From NCBI RefSeq assembly GCF_029643425.1, contig NZ_CP119106.1, forward strand, positions 2,294,001-2,358,000: a stretch of 64,000 nucleotides of DNA, in the 5' to 3' direction. Of the stretch, positions 42,627 through 51,028 are shown piece by piece (position 1 is the stretch's first letter; each line of letters opens with the position of its first letter). Source of the stretch: Isoptericola sp. AK164. GTDB taxonomy: Bacteria > Actinomycetota > Actinomycetes > Actinomycetales > Cellulomonadaceae. A program made the translations under genes and the position numbers. Below the pieces are notes generated by a model, which was given only the letters and a program-made list of their open reading frames with translations, was not told where the DNA came from and ran no database searches.

Positions 42627-43265
42627 TCAGGCCACCGGACGCGCCGGCTCGATCTCGACCTTCGGCAGGTGCTTGGCCGGCAGCGTCGTCGGGCGCCAGG
42701 ACGACCGCGACGCCTCGTAGGCGGAGATGTCCTCCTCGTGCTGCAGGGTGAGGCCGATGTCGTCGAGCCCCTCCATCAGCCGCCAACGGGTGTAGTCGTC
42801 GATCTGGAACGGCACGGTGACGTCGTCGGCGTGCACGGTGCGCTGCTCCAGGTCGACCGTGACCTCGGTGCCCGGCTTGGTCTCGAGGATCTTCCAGAGC
42901 AGCTCGATGTCGTCCTGGTCGACCATGCCGGCCACGAGGCCCTGCTTGCCCGAGTTGCCGCGGAAGATGTCGGCGAACCGGGAGGCCAGCACGACGCGGA
43001 AGCCGTAGTCCTTCAGCGCCCACACGGCGTGCTCGCGCGAGGAGCCCGTGCCGAAGTCCGGACCGGCCACGAGCACCGAGCCGTTGCGGTAGGCGTCCTG
43101 GTTGAGGACGAACGACTCGTCGCCGCGCCAGGCGGCGAACAGCGCGTCCTCGAAGCCCGTGCGCGTGACCCGCTTGAGGTACACGGCGGGGATGATCTGG
43201 TCGGTGTCGACGTTGCTGCGGCGCAGCGGGACCCCGACGCCGGTGTGGGTGACGATCTTCTCCAT
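42627..43265 (-). CDS. leuD: 3-isopropylmalate dehydratase small subunit
   Basis: The 212-residue protein has [20 protein letters not shown] and [20 protein letters not shown], the swivelling domain signatures of LeuD. It joins LeuC to isomerise 2- to 3-isopropylmalate in leucine synthesis. It lies 34 bp after leuC in one operon that is controlled from the IclR intergenic region. Confidence 0.97.
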   Translation of the reverse strand: MEKIVTHTGVGVPLRRSNVDTDQIIPAVYLKRVTRTGFEDALFAAWRGDESFVLNQDAYRNGSVLVAGPDFGTGSSREHAVWALKDYGFRVVLASRFADIFRGNSGKQGLVAGMVDQDDIELLWKILETKPGTEVTVDLEQRTVHADDVTVPFQIDDYTRWRLMEGLDDIGLTLQHEEDISAYEASRSSWRPTTLPAKHLPKVEIEPARPVA

Positions 43266-43299
43266 GAGGGTTCTCCTGTCGGAAGGGCGCGGGGCGGGC

Positions 43300-44775
43300 T
43301 CAGACGAACGACGGCGCGTTCAGCGGCGCCAGCGGGGACCCGTCGAACGTGGTCAGGTCGACGTCCTCGCCCAGGTCGAGGTCGGCCACGGAGGACAGCG
43401 TGCCGCGCACGGCGGTCGCGGCCGCCACCAGCGGCGAGACCAGGTGCGTGCGGCCGCCCTTGCCCTGGCGGCCCTCGAAGTTGCGGTTCGACGTCGAGGC
43501 GGCCCGCTCCCCCGGCTGCAGCTGGTCGGGGTTCATGCCGAGGCACATCGAGCACCCGGCGTTGCGCCACTCGGCGCCGAAGTCCTTGAAGACGACGTCC
43601 AGGCCCTCGGCCTCGGCCTGCAGGCGCACGCGAGCCGACGCCGGCACGACGAGCACGCGGACGTCGTCGGCCTTGGTGCGGCCCTGGAGGACCTTGGCGA
43701 CAGACCGCAGGTCCTCGATGCGCCCGTTGGTGCACGAGCCGATGAACACCGTGTCCACGGCGATGTCGCGCAGCGGGGTGCCGGGCTCGAGGCCCATGTA
43801 CTCCAGGGACCGCTCGGCGGCGACGCGCTCGCCCTCCTCGGCGATCTCGGCGGGCACGGGCACCGAGGCGGACAGCGGCAGGCCCTGACCAGGGTTGGTG
43901 CCCCAGGTGACGAACGGCTCGAGGTCGGCGGCCTCGAGGACCACCTCGGCGTCGAACTCGGCGTCGTCGTCGCTGCGCAGCGTGCTCCAGTACTCGACCG
44001 CGGCGTCCCAGTCCTCCCCCTCGGGGGCGTGCGGGCGGCCCTCGAGGTACTCGAAGGTCGTCTCGTCCGGGGCGATCATGCCGGCGCGGGCCCCGGCCTC
44101 GATGGACATGTTGCAGATGGTCATCCGCGCCTCCATCGAGAGCTGCCGGATGGCCTCGCCGCGGTACTCGAGCACGTAGCCCTGGCCGCCGCCGGTGCCG
44201 ATCTTGGCGATGATCGCCAGGATGATGTCCTTGGAGGTGGTGCCGGGCGGCAGGTCGCCGTTGACGGTGATCGCCATCGTCTTGAACGGGGCGAGCGGCA
44301 GCGTCTGGGTCGCCAGGACGTGCTCGACCTCGGAGGTGCCGATGCCGAAGGCGAGAGCACCGAAGGCGCCGTGGGTCGAGGTGTGCGAGTCGCCGCAGAC
44401 CACGGTCAGCCCCGGCATCGTCAGGCCGAGCTGCGGGCCCACCTGGTGGACGATGCCCTGGTCGGCGTCGCCGAGGGAGTGGATGCGCACGCCGAACTCG
44501 GCGGCGTTGTTGCGCAGCGTGTCGATCTGGGTCCGGCTCGTCGGGTCGGCGATCGGCAGGTCGATGTCGAGGGTGGGGGTGTTGTGGTCCTCGGTCGCGA
44601 TCGTCAGGTCGGGCCGGCGCACGGGCCGCCCGGCCAGGCGCAGACCTTCGAAGGCCTGCGGGCTGGTGACCTCGTGCACCAGGTGCAGGTCGATGTAGAG
44701 CAGGTCCGGTGCCCCGTCGGTGCCCTGGCGCACCAGGTGCGCATCCCAGACCTTCTCTGCCAGCGTGCCGGCCAT
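43300..44775 (-). CDS. leuC: 3-isopropylmalate dehydratase large subunit
   Basis: The 491-residue aconitase-family subunit has [47 protein letters not shown] and [11 protein letters not shown]. The last two supply the three cysteines that bind the 4Fe-4S cluster. I chose ATG 44775 because GAGGAG lies 9 nt upstream; ATG 44817 would add 14 atypical residues. It forms an operon with leuD and is divergent from the IclR-type regulator, the NdgR/LtbR arrangement of actinobacteria. Confidence 0.96.
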   Translation of the reverse strand: MAGTLAEKVWDAHLVRQGTDGAPDLLYIDLHLVHEVTSPQAFEGLRLAGRPVRRPDLTIATEDHNTPTLDIDLPIADPTSRTQIDTLRNNAAEFGVRIHSLGDADQGIVHQVGPQLGLTMPGLTVVCGDSHTSTHGAFGALAFGIGTSEVEHVLATQTLPLAPFKTMAITVNGDLPPGTTSKDIILAIIAKIGTGGGQGYVLEYRGEAIRQLSMEARMTICNMSIEAGARAGMIAPDETTFEYLEGRPHAPEGEDWDAAVEYWSTLRSDDDAEFDAEVVLEAADLEPFVTWGTNPGQGLPLSASVPVPAEIAEEGERVAAERSLEYMGLEPGTPLRDIAVDTVFIGSCTNGRIEDLRSVAKVLQGRTKADDVRVLVVPASARVRLQAEAEGLDVVFKDFGAEWRNAGCSMCLGMNPDQLQPGERAASTSNRNFEGRQGKGGRTHLVSPLVAAATAVRGTLSSVADLDLGEDVDLTTFDGSPLAPLNAPSFV

Positions 44776-44859
44776 GGCGAGCTCCTCGTCCGCCGCCCCG
44801 GGGCGGCTGTCGTTCATTCCATCGTCCGCGATCTGACGTCCTGGCGGGAGGCCCCGGAC

Positions 44860-44897
44860 CTGAGAACTTGCAATCTCAGTACGCGAGACGTCAGTAT
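44860..44897. promoter_or_regulatory. Operator and promoter between leuCD and the IclR gene
   Basis: CTGAGA-ACTTGCAA-TCTCAG (44860-44879) is a perfect 6+6 dyad. It contains TTGCAA (44868-44873), which with CAGTAT (44892-44897) at 18-nt spacing forms the iclR promoter. ATG 44904 follows 6 nt later, so the message is leaderless. Binding here would control both directions. Confidence 0.65.
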
Positions 44898-44903
44898 CGA
44901 CCT

Positions 44904-45623
44904 ATGGACGATACTAGCGGAGTCGGCGTACTGGACAAGGCCGCGTCCGTACTGGGCGCACTGGAGGCCGGTCCGGCCACCCTCGCGCAGCTGGTCACCT
45001 CGACCGGCCTGGCGCGTCCGACCGCGCACCGCCTCGCGGTCGCGCTCGAGCACCATCGGTTCGTGGCGCGCGACATGCAGGGCCGTTTCGTGCTCGGCCC
45101 CCGGCTCAACGAGCTGGCGACCGCGGCCGGGGAGGACCGGCTGCTCGCGGCGGCGAACCCCGTGCTCACGGCGCTGCGGGACCACACCGGGGAGAGCGCT
45201 CAGCTCTATCGCCGCCAGGGTGACCACCGCGTGTGCGTGGCCGCCGCCGAGCGGCCGGTCGGCCTGCGCGACTCCATCCCGGTCGGGGCCACGCTGACGA
45301 TGCACGCGGGCTCCGCCGCGCAGATCCTGCTCGCCTGGGAGGAGCCGGACCGCCTGCACCGCGGGCTGCGGGAGGCCGTGTTCACCGCGACCATCCTGTC
45401 AGGCGTCCGACGCCGCGGCTGGGCCCAGTCGGTCTCCGAGCGCGAGCTCGGTGTGGCGTCGGTCTCGGCACCCGTGCGCGGGCCGTCCGGGCGGATCGTC
45501 GCGGCGGTCTCGGTCTCCGGCCCGGTCGAGCGGCTGACCCGTCAGCCGGGCCGGCTGCACTCGGCCTCCGTGGTCGCGGCCGCGAACCGGCTCACCGAGG
45601 TCCTGCAGCGCGCCGGCGACTGA
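44904..45623 (+). CDS. IclR-family regulator of leucine genes (NdgR/LtbR-like)
   Basis: The 239-residue protein has the winged helix LAQLVTSTGLARPTAHRLAVALEHHRFVARD and the effector domain with LRDSIPVGATLTMHAGSAAQILLAW and VASVSAPVRGPSGRIVAAVSVSGP. Position divergent from leuCD matches NdgR of Streptomyces and LtbR of Corynebacterium, which regulate leuCD and related amino-acid genes. The start at ATG 44904 is set by the -10 box and the family N-terminus (GVLDKAASVLGAL). Confidence 0.92.
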   Translation: MDDTSGVGVLDKAASVLGALEAGPATLAQLVTSTGLARPTAHRLAVALEHHRFVARDMQGRFVLGPRLNELATAAGEDRLLAAANPVLTALRDHTGESAQLYRRQGDHRVCVAAAERPVGLRDSIPVGATLTMHAGSAAQILLAWEEPDRLHRGLREAVFTATILSGVRRRGWAQSVSERELGVASVSAPVRGPSGRIVAAVSVSGPVERLTRQPGRLHSASVVAAANRLTEVLQRAGD

Positions 45624-45723
45624 CGGCGCGCCGACCCGATTGTCGCAAACATCACGTCGCGATCAGTAGGCTCATCCCGAGCGGGGCACCAACGTCCCGT
45701 CACCCGAGAGGCGTGAGGACCCG

Positions 45724-45891
45724 ATGCCGGCCAAGGCCAAGACCCTGCTGATCTGGCTCGTCGTGATCTTCCTGATCTACGCGATCGTGACGAGCCCCGA
45801 GCGTGCTGCCGACATCGTCCAGGCCCTCTGGGACGTCATCGCGGGAGCCTTCGCCAGCTTCGGGGAGTTCCTCGCGAACCTGACGTCATGA
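45724..45891 (+). CDS. 55-residue single-span membrane protein
   Basis: The small protein MPAKAKTLLIWLVVIFLIYA continues with a loop and a second amphipathic, hydrophobic stretch (DVIAGAFASFGEFLANL). GAGG lies 5 nt upstream of ATG 45724, and TAGGCT (45667-45672) is a -10 candidate. Its stop overlaps the PH-domain gene start (ATGA at 45888-45891), which supports real translation. Function unknown; it probably partners the next protein in the membrane. Confidence 0.75.
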   Translation: MPAKAKTLLIWLVVIFLIYAIVTSPERAADIVQALWDVIAGAFASFGEFLANLTS

Positions 45892-46697
45892 ACGGCGCGG
45901 ACCCCGACCTCGCGGTCCGTCGACACAGCCACCTGCGGCGCTACGTGCTGGCCGGCGAACGGGTGTCGGTGGCCACACGGCTGCACTGGGCCAAGCTGGT
46001 CGAGCCGATCGCGACGACGCTGGCCGCGACGGTGCTCGTGGCCTGGTTGCACTCCACGAGCGGGTCCGGACTCGTCTGGGTGCTGTGGCTGCTGCCCGCC
46101 GGGCGCCTCTTCGTCCGGTGGGCGGAGTGGCACTACGAGTGGTTCGTCGCGACCGACAAGCGCCTGCTCCTCACCTACGGGTTCATCATCCACAAGGTCG
46201 CGATGATGCCGCTGGCCAAGGTCACCGACATGGGCTACACCCGCACCCCGGTGGGCCAGGTGCTCGGCTACGGGCGCTTCGTCATGGAGTCCGCGGGCCA
46301 GGACCAGGCGCTGCGCCAGATCGACCACGTCCCCGACCCGGACCAGACCTATCGCACGCTGTGCGACACGATCTTCGCGCCGAAGCCGCCCCCGGGGGAC
46401 GGCGGTAGTCCCTCACCGCCGCCGGCGATCGCCCCGAGCGGCCGCGCCGCGCCGCGCCCGACGACGGCGGAGATCCCCGTCGTGCCCGTCGGGACGCCCG
46501 ACCCCGCACCGGCGCCCCCGGCGGCGGCCACCGGTCGTGCCAGGCCGCTCGACGGCGGGGCGGACCCGCGGCCGACGACGGCGGACACCCGGCACCCGGG
46601 TCGCCGCGGCTGGATCCCGGCCCGGCGTCGGCCCGTGCACGACACCCCGCCGGACGCCGGAGACGGCGGACCGATCGTCCCGGACCCGTTCCTCTAG
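45888..46697 (+). CDS. Bacterial PH-domain (bPH2) membrane protein
   Basis: The 269-residue protein has two hydrophobic segments (about 39-55 and 60-74) and then the bPH2 core YEWFVATDKRLLLTYGFIIHKVAMMPLAKVTDMGYTRTPVGQVLGYGRFVMES. A C-terminal tail of about 110 residues is Pro/Ala/Arg-rich and probably disordered. Bacterial PH domains are linked to the envelope and stress, with unknown ligands. It is coupled to the 55-residue membrane protein and ends before a strong hairpin. Confidence 0.88.
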   Translation: MNGADPDLAVRRHSHLRRYVLAGERVSVATRLHWAKLVEPIATTLAATVLVAWLHSTSGSGLVWVLWLLPAGRLFVRWAEWHYEWFVATDKRLLLTYGFIIHKVAMMPLAKVTDMGYTRTPVGQVLGYGRFVMESAGQDQALRQIDHVPDPDQTYRTLCDTIFAPKPPPGDGGSPSPPPAIAPSGRAAPRPTTAEIPVVPVGTPDPAPAPPAAATGRARPLDGGADPRPTTADTRHPGRRGWIPARRRPVHDTPPDAGDGGPIVPDPFL

Positions 46698-46793
46698 CTC
46701 GGTCCGGACCTGTTCCTCCAGCTCCGCCCGCCGGCCCTGTCCGCCGGCCCTGTCCACCGTCGTCCCGTCGTCGTCGACACCGCTCCGGGAACG

Positions 46794-46829
46794 ACGAAGG
46801 CCCGGTCCGCGAACGGACCGGGCCTTCGT
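46794..46829. terminator. Bidirectional terminator between the PH-domain gene and the tRNA cluster
   Basis: A perfect 16-bp stem (arms 46794-46809 and 46814-46829) closes on a CGAA tetraloop. The arms contain GAAGGCCCGGTCC and its complement. It lies 3 nt from the CCA end of the last tRNA. Confidence 0.85.
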
Positions 46830-46831
46830 GC

Positions 46832-46907
46832 TGGTACCCCCAGCGGGATTTGAACCCGCGTTACCGCCGTGAGAGGGCGGCGTCCTAGGCCGCTAGACGA
46901 TGGGGGC
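46832..46907 (-). tRNA. tRNA-Glu (CUC), CCA encoded
   Basis: Read on the minus strand, acceptor GCCCCCA pairs with TGGGGGT, the T-loop GGTTTGAATCC is present, and the anticodon loop CTCTCAC gives CUC. A73 is followed by an encoded CCA (46834-46832). The 73-nt body is identical to the second copy upstream. Confidence 0.95.
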
Positions 46908-46934
46908 TGGACGATGCTCCGCAAGGGAGCCTGC

Positions 46935-46957
46935 TCACCATCCGTCACGGATGGTGA
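46935..46957. other. Hairpin between the two tRNA-Glu genes
   Basis: TCACCATCCG and CGGATGGTGA form a perfect 10-bp stem with a TCA loop in the 54-nt spacer. It may guide processing of the polycistronic tRNA precursor or partially terminate transcription. Confidence 0.5.
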
Positions 46958-46961
46958 TGCG

Positions 46962-47034
46962 TACCCCCAGCGGGATTTGAACCCGCGTTACCGCCGTGAG
47001 AGGGCGGCGTCCTAGGCCGCTAGACGATGGGGGC
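46962..47034 (-). tRNA. tRNA-Glu (CUC), CCA not encoded
   Basis: The 73-nt body is identical to the copy at 46835-46907, with anticodon CUC. After A73 the sequence reads CGC, so CCA must be added enzymatically. It lies between the other tRNA-Glu and tRNA-Gln. Confidence 0.95.
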
Positions 47035-47129
47035 CTATGGTTCGTCGACCAGGGCCGACTCGCCGGTGAGAACTCTAGCGCACCGCGGAGCCGGATCCGA
47101 CCTCGCGAGATGTGAGATAGAGCGCTGCG

Positions 47130-47201
47130 CTGGGGTACCAGGACTCGAACCTAGACTAAGTGGACCAGAACCACTCGTGCTGCCAATTACACCATACCCC
47201 A
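47130..47201 (-). tRNA. tRNA-Gln (CUG)
   Basis: On the minus strand TGGGGTA pairs with TACCCCA. The anticodon stem-loop AGTGG-TTCTGGT-CCACT gives CUG, and the T-loop is GGTTCGAGTCC. CCA is not encoded. It is first in the Gln-Glu-Glu cluster, which lies near gltX as in mycobacteria. Confidence 0.95.
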
Positions 47202-47227
47202 TGGTGTCCGGACCAAGCCTGACATAT

Positions 47228-47241
47228 CCGACAATTGTCGG
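47228..47241. promoter_or_regulatory. 14-bp palindrome upstream of the tRNA cluster
   Basis: CCGACAATTGTCGG is a perfect palindrome 27 bp before tRNA-Gln. On the minus strand it is followed by ATATGTC, a possible -10 box, so it would occupy the promoter's upstream half. The bound factor, if any, is unknown. Confidence 0.45.
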
Positions 47242-47426
47242 CGTGCCCTGCGTGGCCCAACGACCGGAAACATTACCCGACGGGGGCGCTGGAACCAAAC
47301 CGGCCGGCGGGTGCCCTTCGTCACGTCGACCGACCGTCCGGCGGCCCGTCCGGCCGGTCGTCCGGAGGGCGCCGACGGAGGCGGTCCGGAGGCAGCCGGA
47401 GGGTGATCCCTGGCAGGCTGTCCGCC

Positions 47427-48191
47427 ATGACCCCCCACCCGGACCCCACGTCCCGCGCCGACCGAGCCGCCTCCTTCACCCGGGGCGCCGACGTCTACGC
47501 CCGTGTCCGTCCCGGATACCCCGCCGAGGCCGTGTCCTGGCTGCTGGAGGGGACGACCGGCCCCGTCCTCGACCTCGCCGCCGGCACCGGGCTCCTCACG
47601 CGCCGCCTCGTCGAGCTCGGGGCCGACGTCGTCGCCGTCGACCCGGCCGCCGCGATGCTCGAGGAGCTCTCGGCGGCACTGCCGGGCGTGGACACCCGGA
47701 CGGGGACCGCCGAGCGGATCCCGCTGGCCGACGCCGGCGTCGGGGCCGTCGTGGTCGGGCAGGCCTGGCACTGGTTCGACCCGCCGCGCGCCGCGGCGGA
47801 GATCGCCCGCGTCCTGCGCCCCGGCGGCACGCTCGGCGTGCTGACCAACGACCGCGACGAGCGGGTCGACTGGGTCGCCCGCTTCGGCGAGATCCTGCAC
47901 GAGGGCGACTCCCTCGCCCCGGACTCCGCGCAGAGCGCGGCCCCGCCCGCGCTGGACGAGAGCTTCGGTCCGGCGGAGCGCTTCGAGCACTCCTGGCACC
48001 ACCACCTGCCGACGGCGGAGCTCGGCCCGCTGGCCGCCTCGCGCAGCTACGCCCTGACGCTGTCCCCGGAGGACCGCGAGCACCTCGTGCAGCGCGTCGA
48101 GGACCTCGCCGCGACCCACGCCGACCTGTCGGGCACCACCGAGGTGGCCCTGCCCTACGTCACGACGGCGTACCGAGCGCGACGGCGCTGA
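47427..48191 (+). CDS. Class I SAM-dependent methyltransferase
   Basis: The 254-residue protein has motif I VLDLAAGTGLLTRRLVELGADVVAVD, then MLEELSAALPG, AWHWFDPPRAAAEIARVLRPGG. This is the group of UbiE-like methyltransferases often annotated as trans-aconitate-type. The substrate is unknown. CAGGCT (47414-47419) ends 7 nt before ATG 47427. Its 3' end overlaps the convergent LysR gene by 32 bp. Confidence 0.88.
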   Translation: MTPHPDPTSRADRAASFTRGADVYARVRPGYPAEAVSWLLEGTTGPVLDLAAGTGLLTRRLVELGADVVAVDPAAAMLEELSAALPGVDTRTGTAERIPLADAGVGAVVVGQAWHWFDPPRAAAEIARVLRPGGTLGVLTNDRDERVDWVARFGEILHEGDSLAPDSAQSAAPPALDESFGPAERFEHSWHHHLPTAELGPLAASRSYALTLSPEDREHLVQRVEDLAATHADLSGTTEVALPYVTTAYRARRR

Positions 48192-49059
48192 GCCGGCGGG
48201 CCGCCGCCGACAGCGGCGCGTCGGTGCGCCAGACCACCCGGAGCCGTCGGGTCAGGTCGAGCCCGTCGATCGGCACGGCGGCCAGACGGCCCGCCGCGAC
48301 GTCCTCCGCCACCGTCAGGGCCGAAAGCACCGCGACCGACCCGCCGTGCTGCACGGCGGCCTTCAGCGCTGCCGTGGAGCCCAGGGCGGGCAGGTGCTCG
48401 GGCAGATCGCTCCCGGCACCCGCCAGGGCCTGCTCGAGGATCTCGCGGGTGCCGGACCCGGTCTCGCGCAGCACGAGCCGGGCCGCGGCCAGCTCCTCGG
48501 GGCCCACGCCGGCCCGGCCGGCCCACGGGTGGGCGCGGGCGACGACGGCGACCAGCTCGTCGTGCGCGATCGTCCGGCTGCGCAGCCCCGGGGCCACCGC
48601 GGGGCTCTCGACGAAGCCGAGCTCGGCGTCCCCGGCGAGCACCCGCGTGGTGACGTCCTGGGAGTTGCGCACCGTCAGCTCGATCTCCGGGGCGTCGGCG
48701 TCACCGGTCAGGAGTCCCAGCCAGCGCGGCACGAGGTACTCCGCGATCGTCAGGCTGGCCGCGACCCGCAGCGCCGAGGCCGCACCCGCCCGCATGCCCG
48801 CGACCGCCGTCTGGAAGCGGTCCGACGCCTCCACCACCTCGCGCGCCCAGCCTGCCGCGGCGCGGCCCGACGGGGTGAGCACCGTGCCCCGCGCCCCGCG
48901 GCTCAGCAGCTCCAGGCCCAGGCGCTGCTCCAGCCGGCGCAGACCGGCCGACGCGGTGGGCTGGGCGACGCCGAGGGACCGCGCGGCGGCGCTGATCGAG
49001 CCGTGGGTGTCGACGGCCACGAGCAGCTCGAGGGCCGCCATCGAGATGCGCTCTGCCAT
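48160..49059 (-). CDS. LysR-family regulator of the YeiH-like transporter
   Basis: The 299-residue protein has the N-terminal helix-turn-helix LLVAVDTHGSISAAARSLGVAQPTASAGLRRLEQ and a type 2 periplasmic-binding-fold effector domain. A minus-strand TAGACT box (49066-49071) ends 6 nt before ATG 49059. The dyad at 49056-49074 overlaps both. It is divergent from a YeiH-family gene, as YeiE is from yeiH in E. coli, where YeiE responds to sulfite. Sulfite or sulfonate sensing is inference. Confidence 0.92.
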   Translation of the reverse strand: MAERISMAALELLVAVDTHGSISAAARSLGVAQPTASAGLRRLEQRLGLELLSRGARGTVLTPSGRAAAGWAREVVEASDRFQTAVAGMRAGAASALRVAASLTIAEYLVPRWLGLLTGDADAPEIELTVRNSQDVTTRVLAGDAELGFVESPAVAPGLRSRTIAHDELVAVVARAHPWAGRAGVGPEELAAARLVLRETGSGTREILEQALAGAGSDLPEHLPALGSTAALKAAVQHGGSVAVLSALTVAEDVAAGRLAAVPIDGLDLTRRLRVVWRTDAPLSAAARRLSAVALGTPS

Positions 49060-49074
49060 AGCGGCAGTCTATGG
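49056..49074. promoter_or_regulatory. LysR-type operator CCATAG-N7-CTATGG over the lysR start
   Basis: This perfect 6+6 dyad with a 7-nt spacer covers the LysR start codon (49057-49059) and its -10 box. It fits LysR autorepression. A second activation site towards the YeiH-like gene is not obvious. Confidence 0.65.
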
Positions 49075-49128
49075 ATGGATCAGCATCTGGGCCTACCGCG
49101 ACCGAGGCCCTCCCCGCAGGCTGGGCCC

Positions 49129-50289
49129 ATGACGCGACTCCTGCCCGGCCTCGCCCTGGCCGCCGCGGCGACCGCCGCGCTACTGGGCCTGACCCCGGTC
49201 CTGGCGACCGCCGCCCCGTCGCTGTCACCCCTCGTGCTCGCCCTGCTCGCAGGTGCCGCCGCCGGGTCGGTGCTCGGCGTGCTGGCCCGGCGCGCCCCGG
49301 GCGGCGCCACCGCCCGCGTGCGCGACGCCGTCGGCCCCGGCACCGCCTGGACGGCGCGGCACCTCCTGCGCGCCGGGGTGGTGCTGCTCGGGCTGCAGCT
49401 GTCCGTCGCGAACGTGCTCGGCCTGGGCTGGCGCGGGCTGGTGGTCGTGGCGGTCACGGTGGCCACGACGTTCGCCGGCACGCTCGCGATCGGACGGCGG
49501 CTGCGCGTCCCCCGGGACACCGCCCTGCTGCTGGCCACGGGGTTCTCCATCTGCGGCGCGGCGGCCGTCTCTGCCGTCAGCGGGGTGCTCGACCGGGCCC
49601 CGGCCCGCCCCGACCGCGCACACCGGCACACCGGTGCGGACCGGCCCGAGGACGGCCCCGTCGAGGACCTCGCCGGGTCGACCGGCGCCGCGCTGGCGAT
49701 GGTCGCCCTGTTCGGGACCGCCGCCGTGCTGGTGCTCCCGCCGCTCGCCGACGCGCTGGGCCTGCGGGCGGAGCAGGCCGGTCTGTGGATCGGCGCGGGC
49801 GTCCAGGAGGTCGCCCAGGTCGTCGCCGCGGCCGGCGCGCTGCCGCTGGCCCCCGCGGCGGTGGCCACGGCCCTGGCCACCGCGACCGTCGCCAAGCTGG
49901 CGCGGGTCGTGCTGCTGGCACCGCTGGTGGCCGGCGTCGGCGCCGTGCGCGGCCGTCGGGTCGCCCTCGCGGCACCCGTCGGCGCCGCGGGCCCCGCGGT
50001 ACGGACCCGCACGGCACGGCGCGGTGGCCCGGCCCTGGTCCCGGGGTTCGTCGTCGGCTTCCTCGTCGCCGTCGGCCTGCGCAGCCTCGGCGTCGTGCCG
50101 GACGCGGTCCTGACCGCCGCCGGTCCTCTCGGCACGGGCCTGTTCGTGGCCGCGATGTTCTCCCTCGGGCTGGGTGTCGACGTGCCGCGGCTCGTGCGCA
50201 GCGGCAGCCGGACGCTGCTGCTCGGCGCGGCCTCCGCCGTCGTGGTCACCGGGACGTCGCTGGCCGCCGTCCTGCTCCTGGTCCCGTGA
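49129..50289 (+). CDS. YeiH-family (UPF0324) putative sulfate/sulfite exporter
   Basis: The 386-residue protein has about ten membrane segments with the family stretches LRAGVVLLGLQLSVANV, TGFSICGAAAVSAV and GLWIGAGVQEVAQVVAAAG. A polar loop around residues 155-180 is His/Asp/Arg-rich. YeiH proteins are annotated as putative sulfate exporters from limited evidence. CAGGCT (49117-49122) ends 6 nt before ATG 49129. The last 44 bp overlap the convergent HAD gene. Confidence 0.88.
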   Translation: MTRLLPGLALAAAATAALLGLTPVLATAAPSLSPLVLALLAGAAAGSVLGVLARRAPGGATARVRDAVGPGTAWTARHLLRAGVVLLGLQLSVANVLGLGWRGLVVVAVTVATTFAGTLAIGRRLRVPRDTALLLATGFSICGAAAVSAVSGVLDRAPARPDRAHRHTGADRPEDGPVEDLAGSTGAALAMVALFGTAAVLVLPPLADALGLRAEQAGLWIGAGVQEVAQVVAAAGALPLAPAAVATALATATVAKLARVVLLAPLVAGVGAVRGRRVALAAPVGAAGPAVRTRTARRGGPALVPGFVVGFLVAVGLRSLGVVPDAVLTAAGPLGTGLFVAAMFSLGLGVDVPRLVRSGSRTLLLGAASAVVVTGTSLAAVLLLVP

Positions 50290-51028
50290 GCTCCGCGAAC
50301 GCCTCGGCCAGCCCGGGCACGACGACGATGCCCGCGGCCCGCATCGCCGCGACGTCGGCGTCGTGCTCGTCGGCACGCCGGGCACCGGGCCGGTCCAGCC
50401 AGACGCCCACCAGGCCCGCCTCGTGCGCCCCCGTGGCGTCGACGCGCGGCTCGTCGCCCACGTAGGCGGTCCGCGGCGGGATCGTGCCGAGCCGCCGCGC
50501 ACCCTCGACGAAGACGTCCGGGTGCGGCTTGCCGTAGCCCAGCGTGTCGACACCCACCAGCACGGGCAGGTCGAGCCCGACGACGGCGAGCTTGCGCTCC
50601 TGGAGCGCCACGCCCGCGTTCGTCACCACGCCGGTGGCCAGGCCCTGCGCGCGCAGCCGGTCGAGGAACGCCGCGGCGTCGTCGAACGCGCGCCACGACC
50701 GCTCGAAGGTGCCCCAGAACAGCTCGTCCCAGGCGTCGAAGGCGTCCTCCCCCACCGGGGCCCCGCCGAAGGTGCGGTGCAGCAGGTCGGCGCGCAGCCG
50801 ACGCTGGGTTCGGTGGTCGGTCTCGCCCCGGGTGTACCGGCGGTAGTGCCCGGCCGGGTCGGAGCGCCAGTGGTCCAGCACCGCCGCGTGGTCGACGTCC
50901 TCGGGCAGGTGCGCCTCGGCGACGGCACGCAGCGCCGCGGCGAACGCCCCCTTGGTGTCCACGAGGGTGTCGTCGATGTCTAGCAGCACGCCGTCGACAC
51001 GACCGGCGGCGACGCCGAACGCGGTCAC
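50246..51028 (-). CDS. HAD-family hydrolase
   Basis: The 260-residue protein has motif [16 protein letters not shown], the helical cap, motif II GVVTNAG, motif III Lys in [10 protein letters not shown] and motif [19 protein letters not shown]. It is a haloacid-dehalogenase-superfamily phosphatase of unknown substrate. It starts at GTG 51028 in a GTGA overlap with gltX and is therefore cotranscribed with it. Its 3' end overlaps the YeiH-like gene on the other strand. Confidence 0.93.
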   Translation of the reverse strand: MTAFGVAAGRVDGVLLDIDDTLVDTKGAFAAALRAVAEAHLPEDVDHAAVLDHWRSDPAGHYRRYTRGETDHRTQRRLRADLLHRTFGGAPVGEDAFDAWDELFWGTFERSWRAFDDAAAFLDRLRAQGLATGVVTNAGVALQERKLAVVGLDLPVLVGVDTLGYGKPHPDVFVEGARRLGTIPPRTAYVGDEPRVDATGAHEAGLVGVWLDRPGARRADEHDADVAAMRAAGIVVVPGLAEAFAELTGPGAGRRPATSR

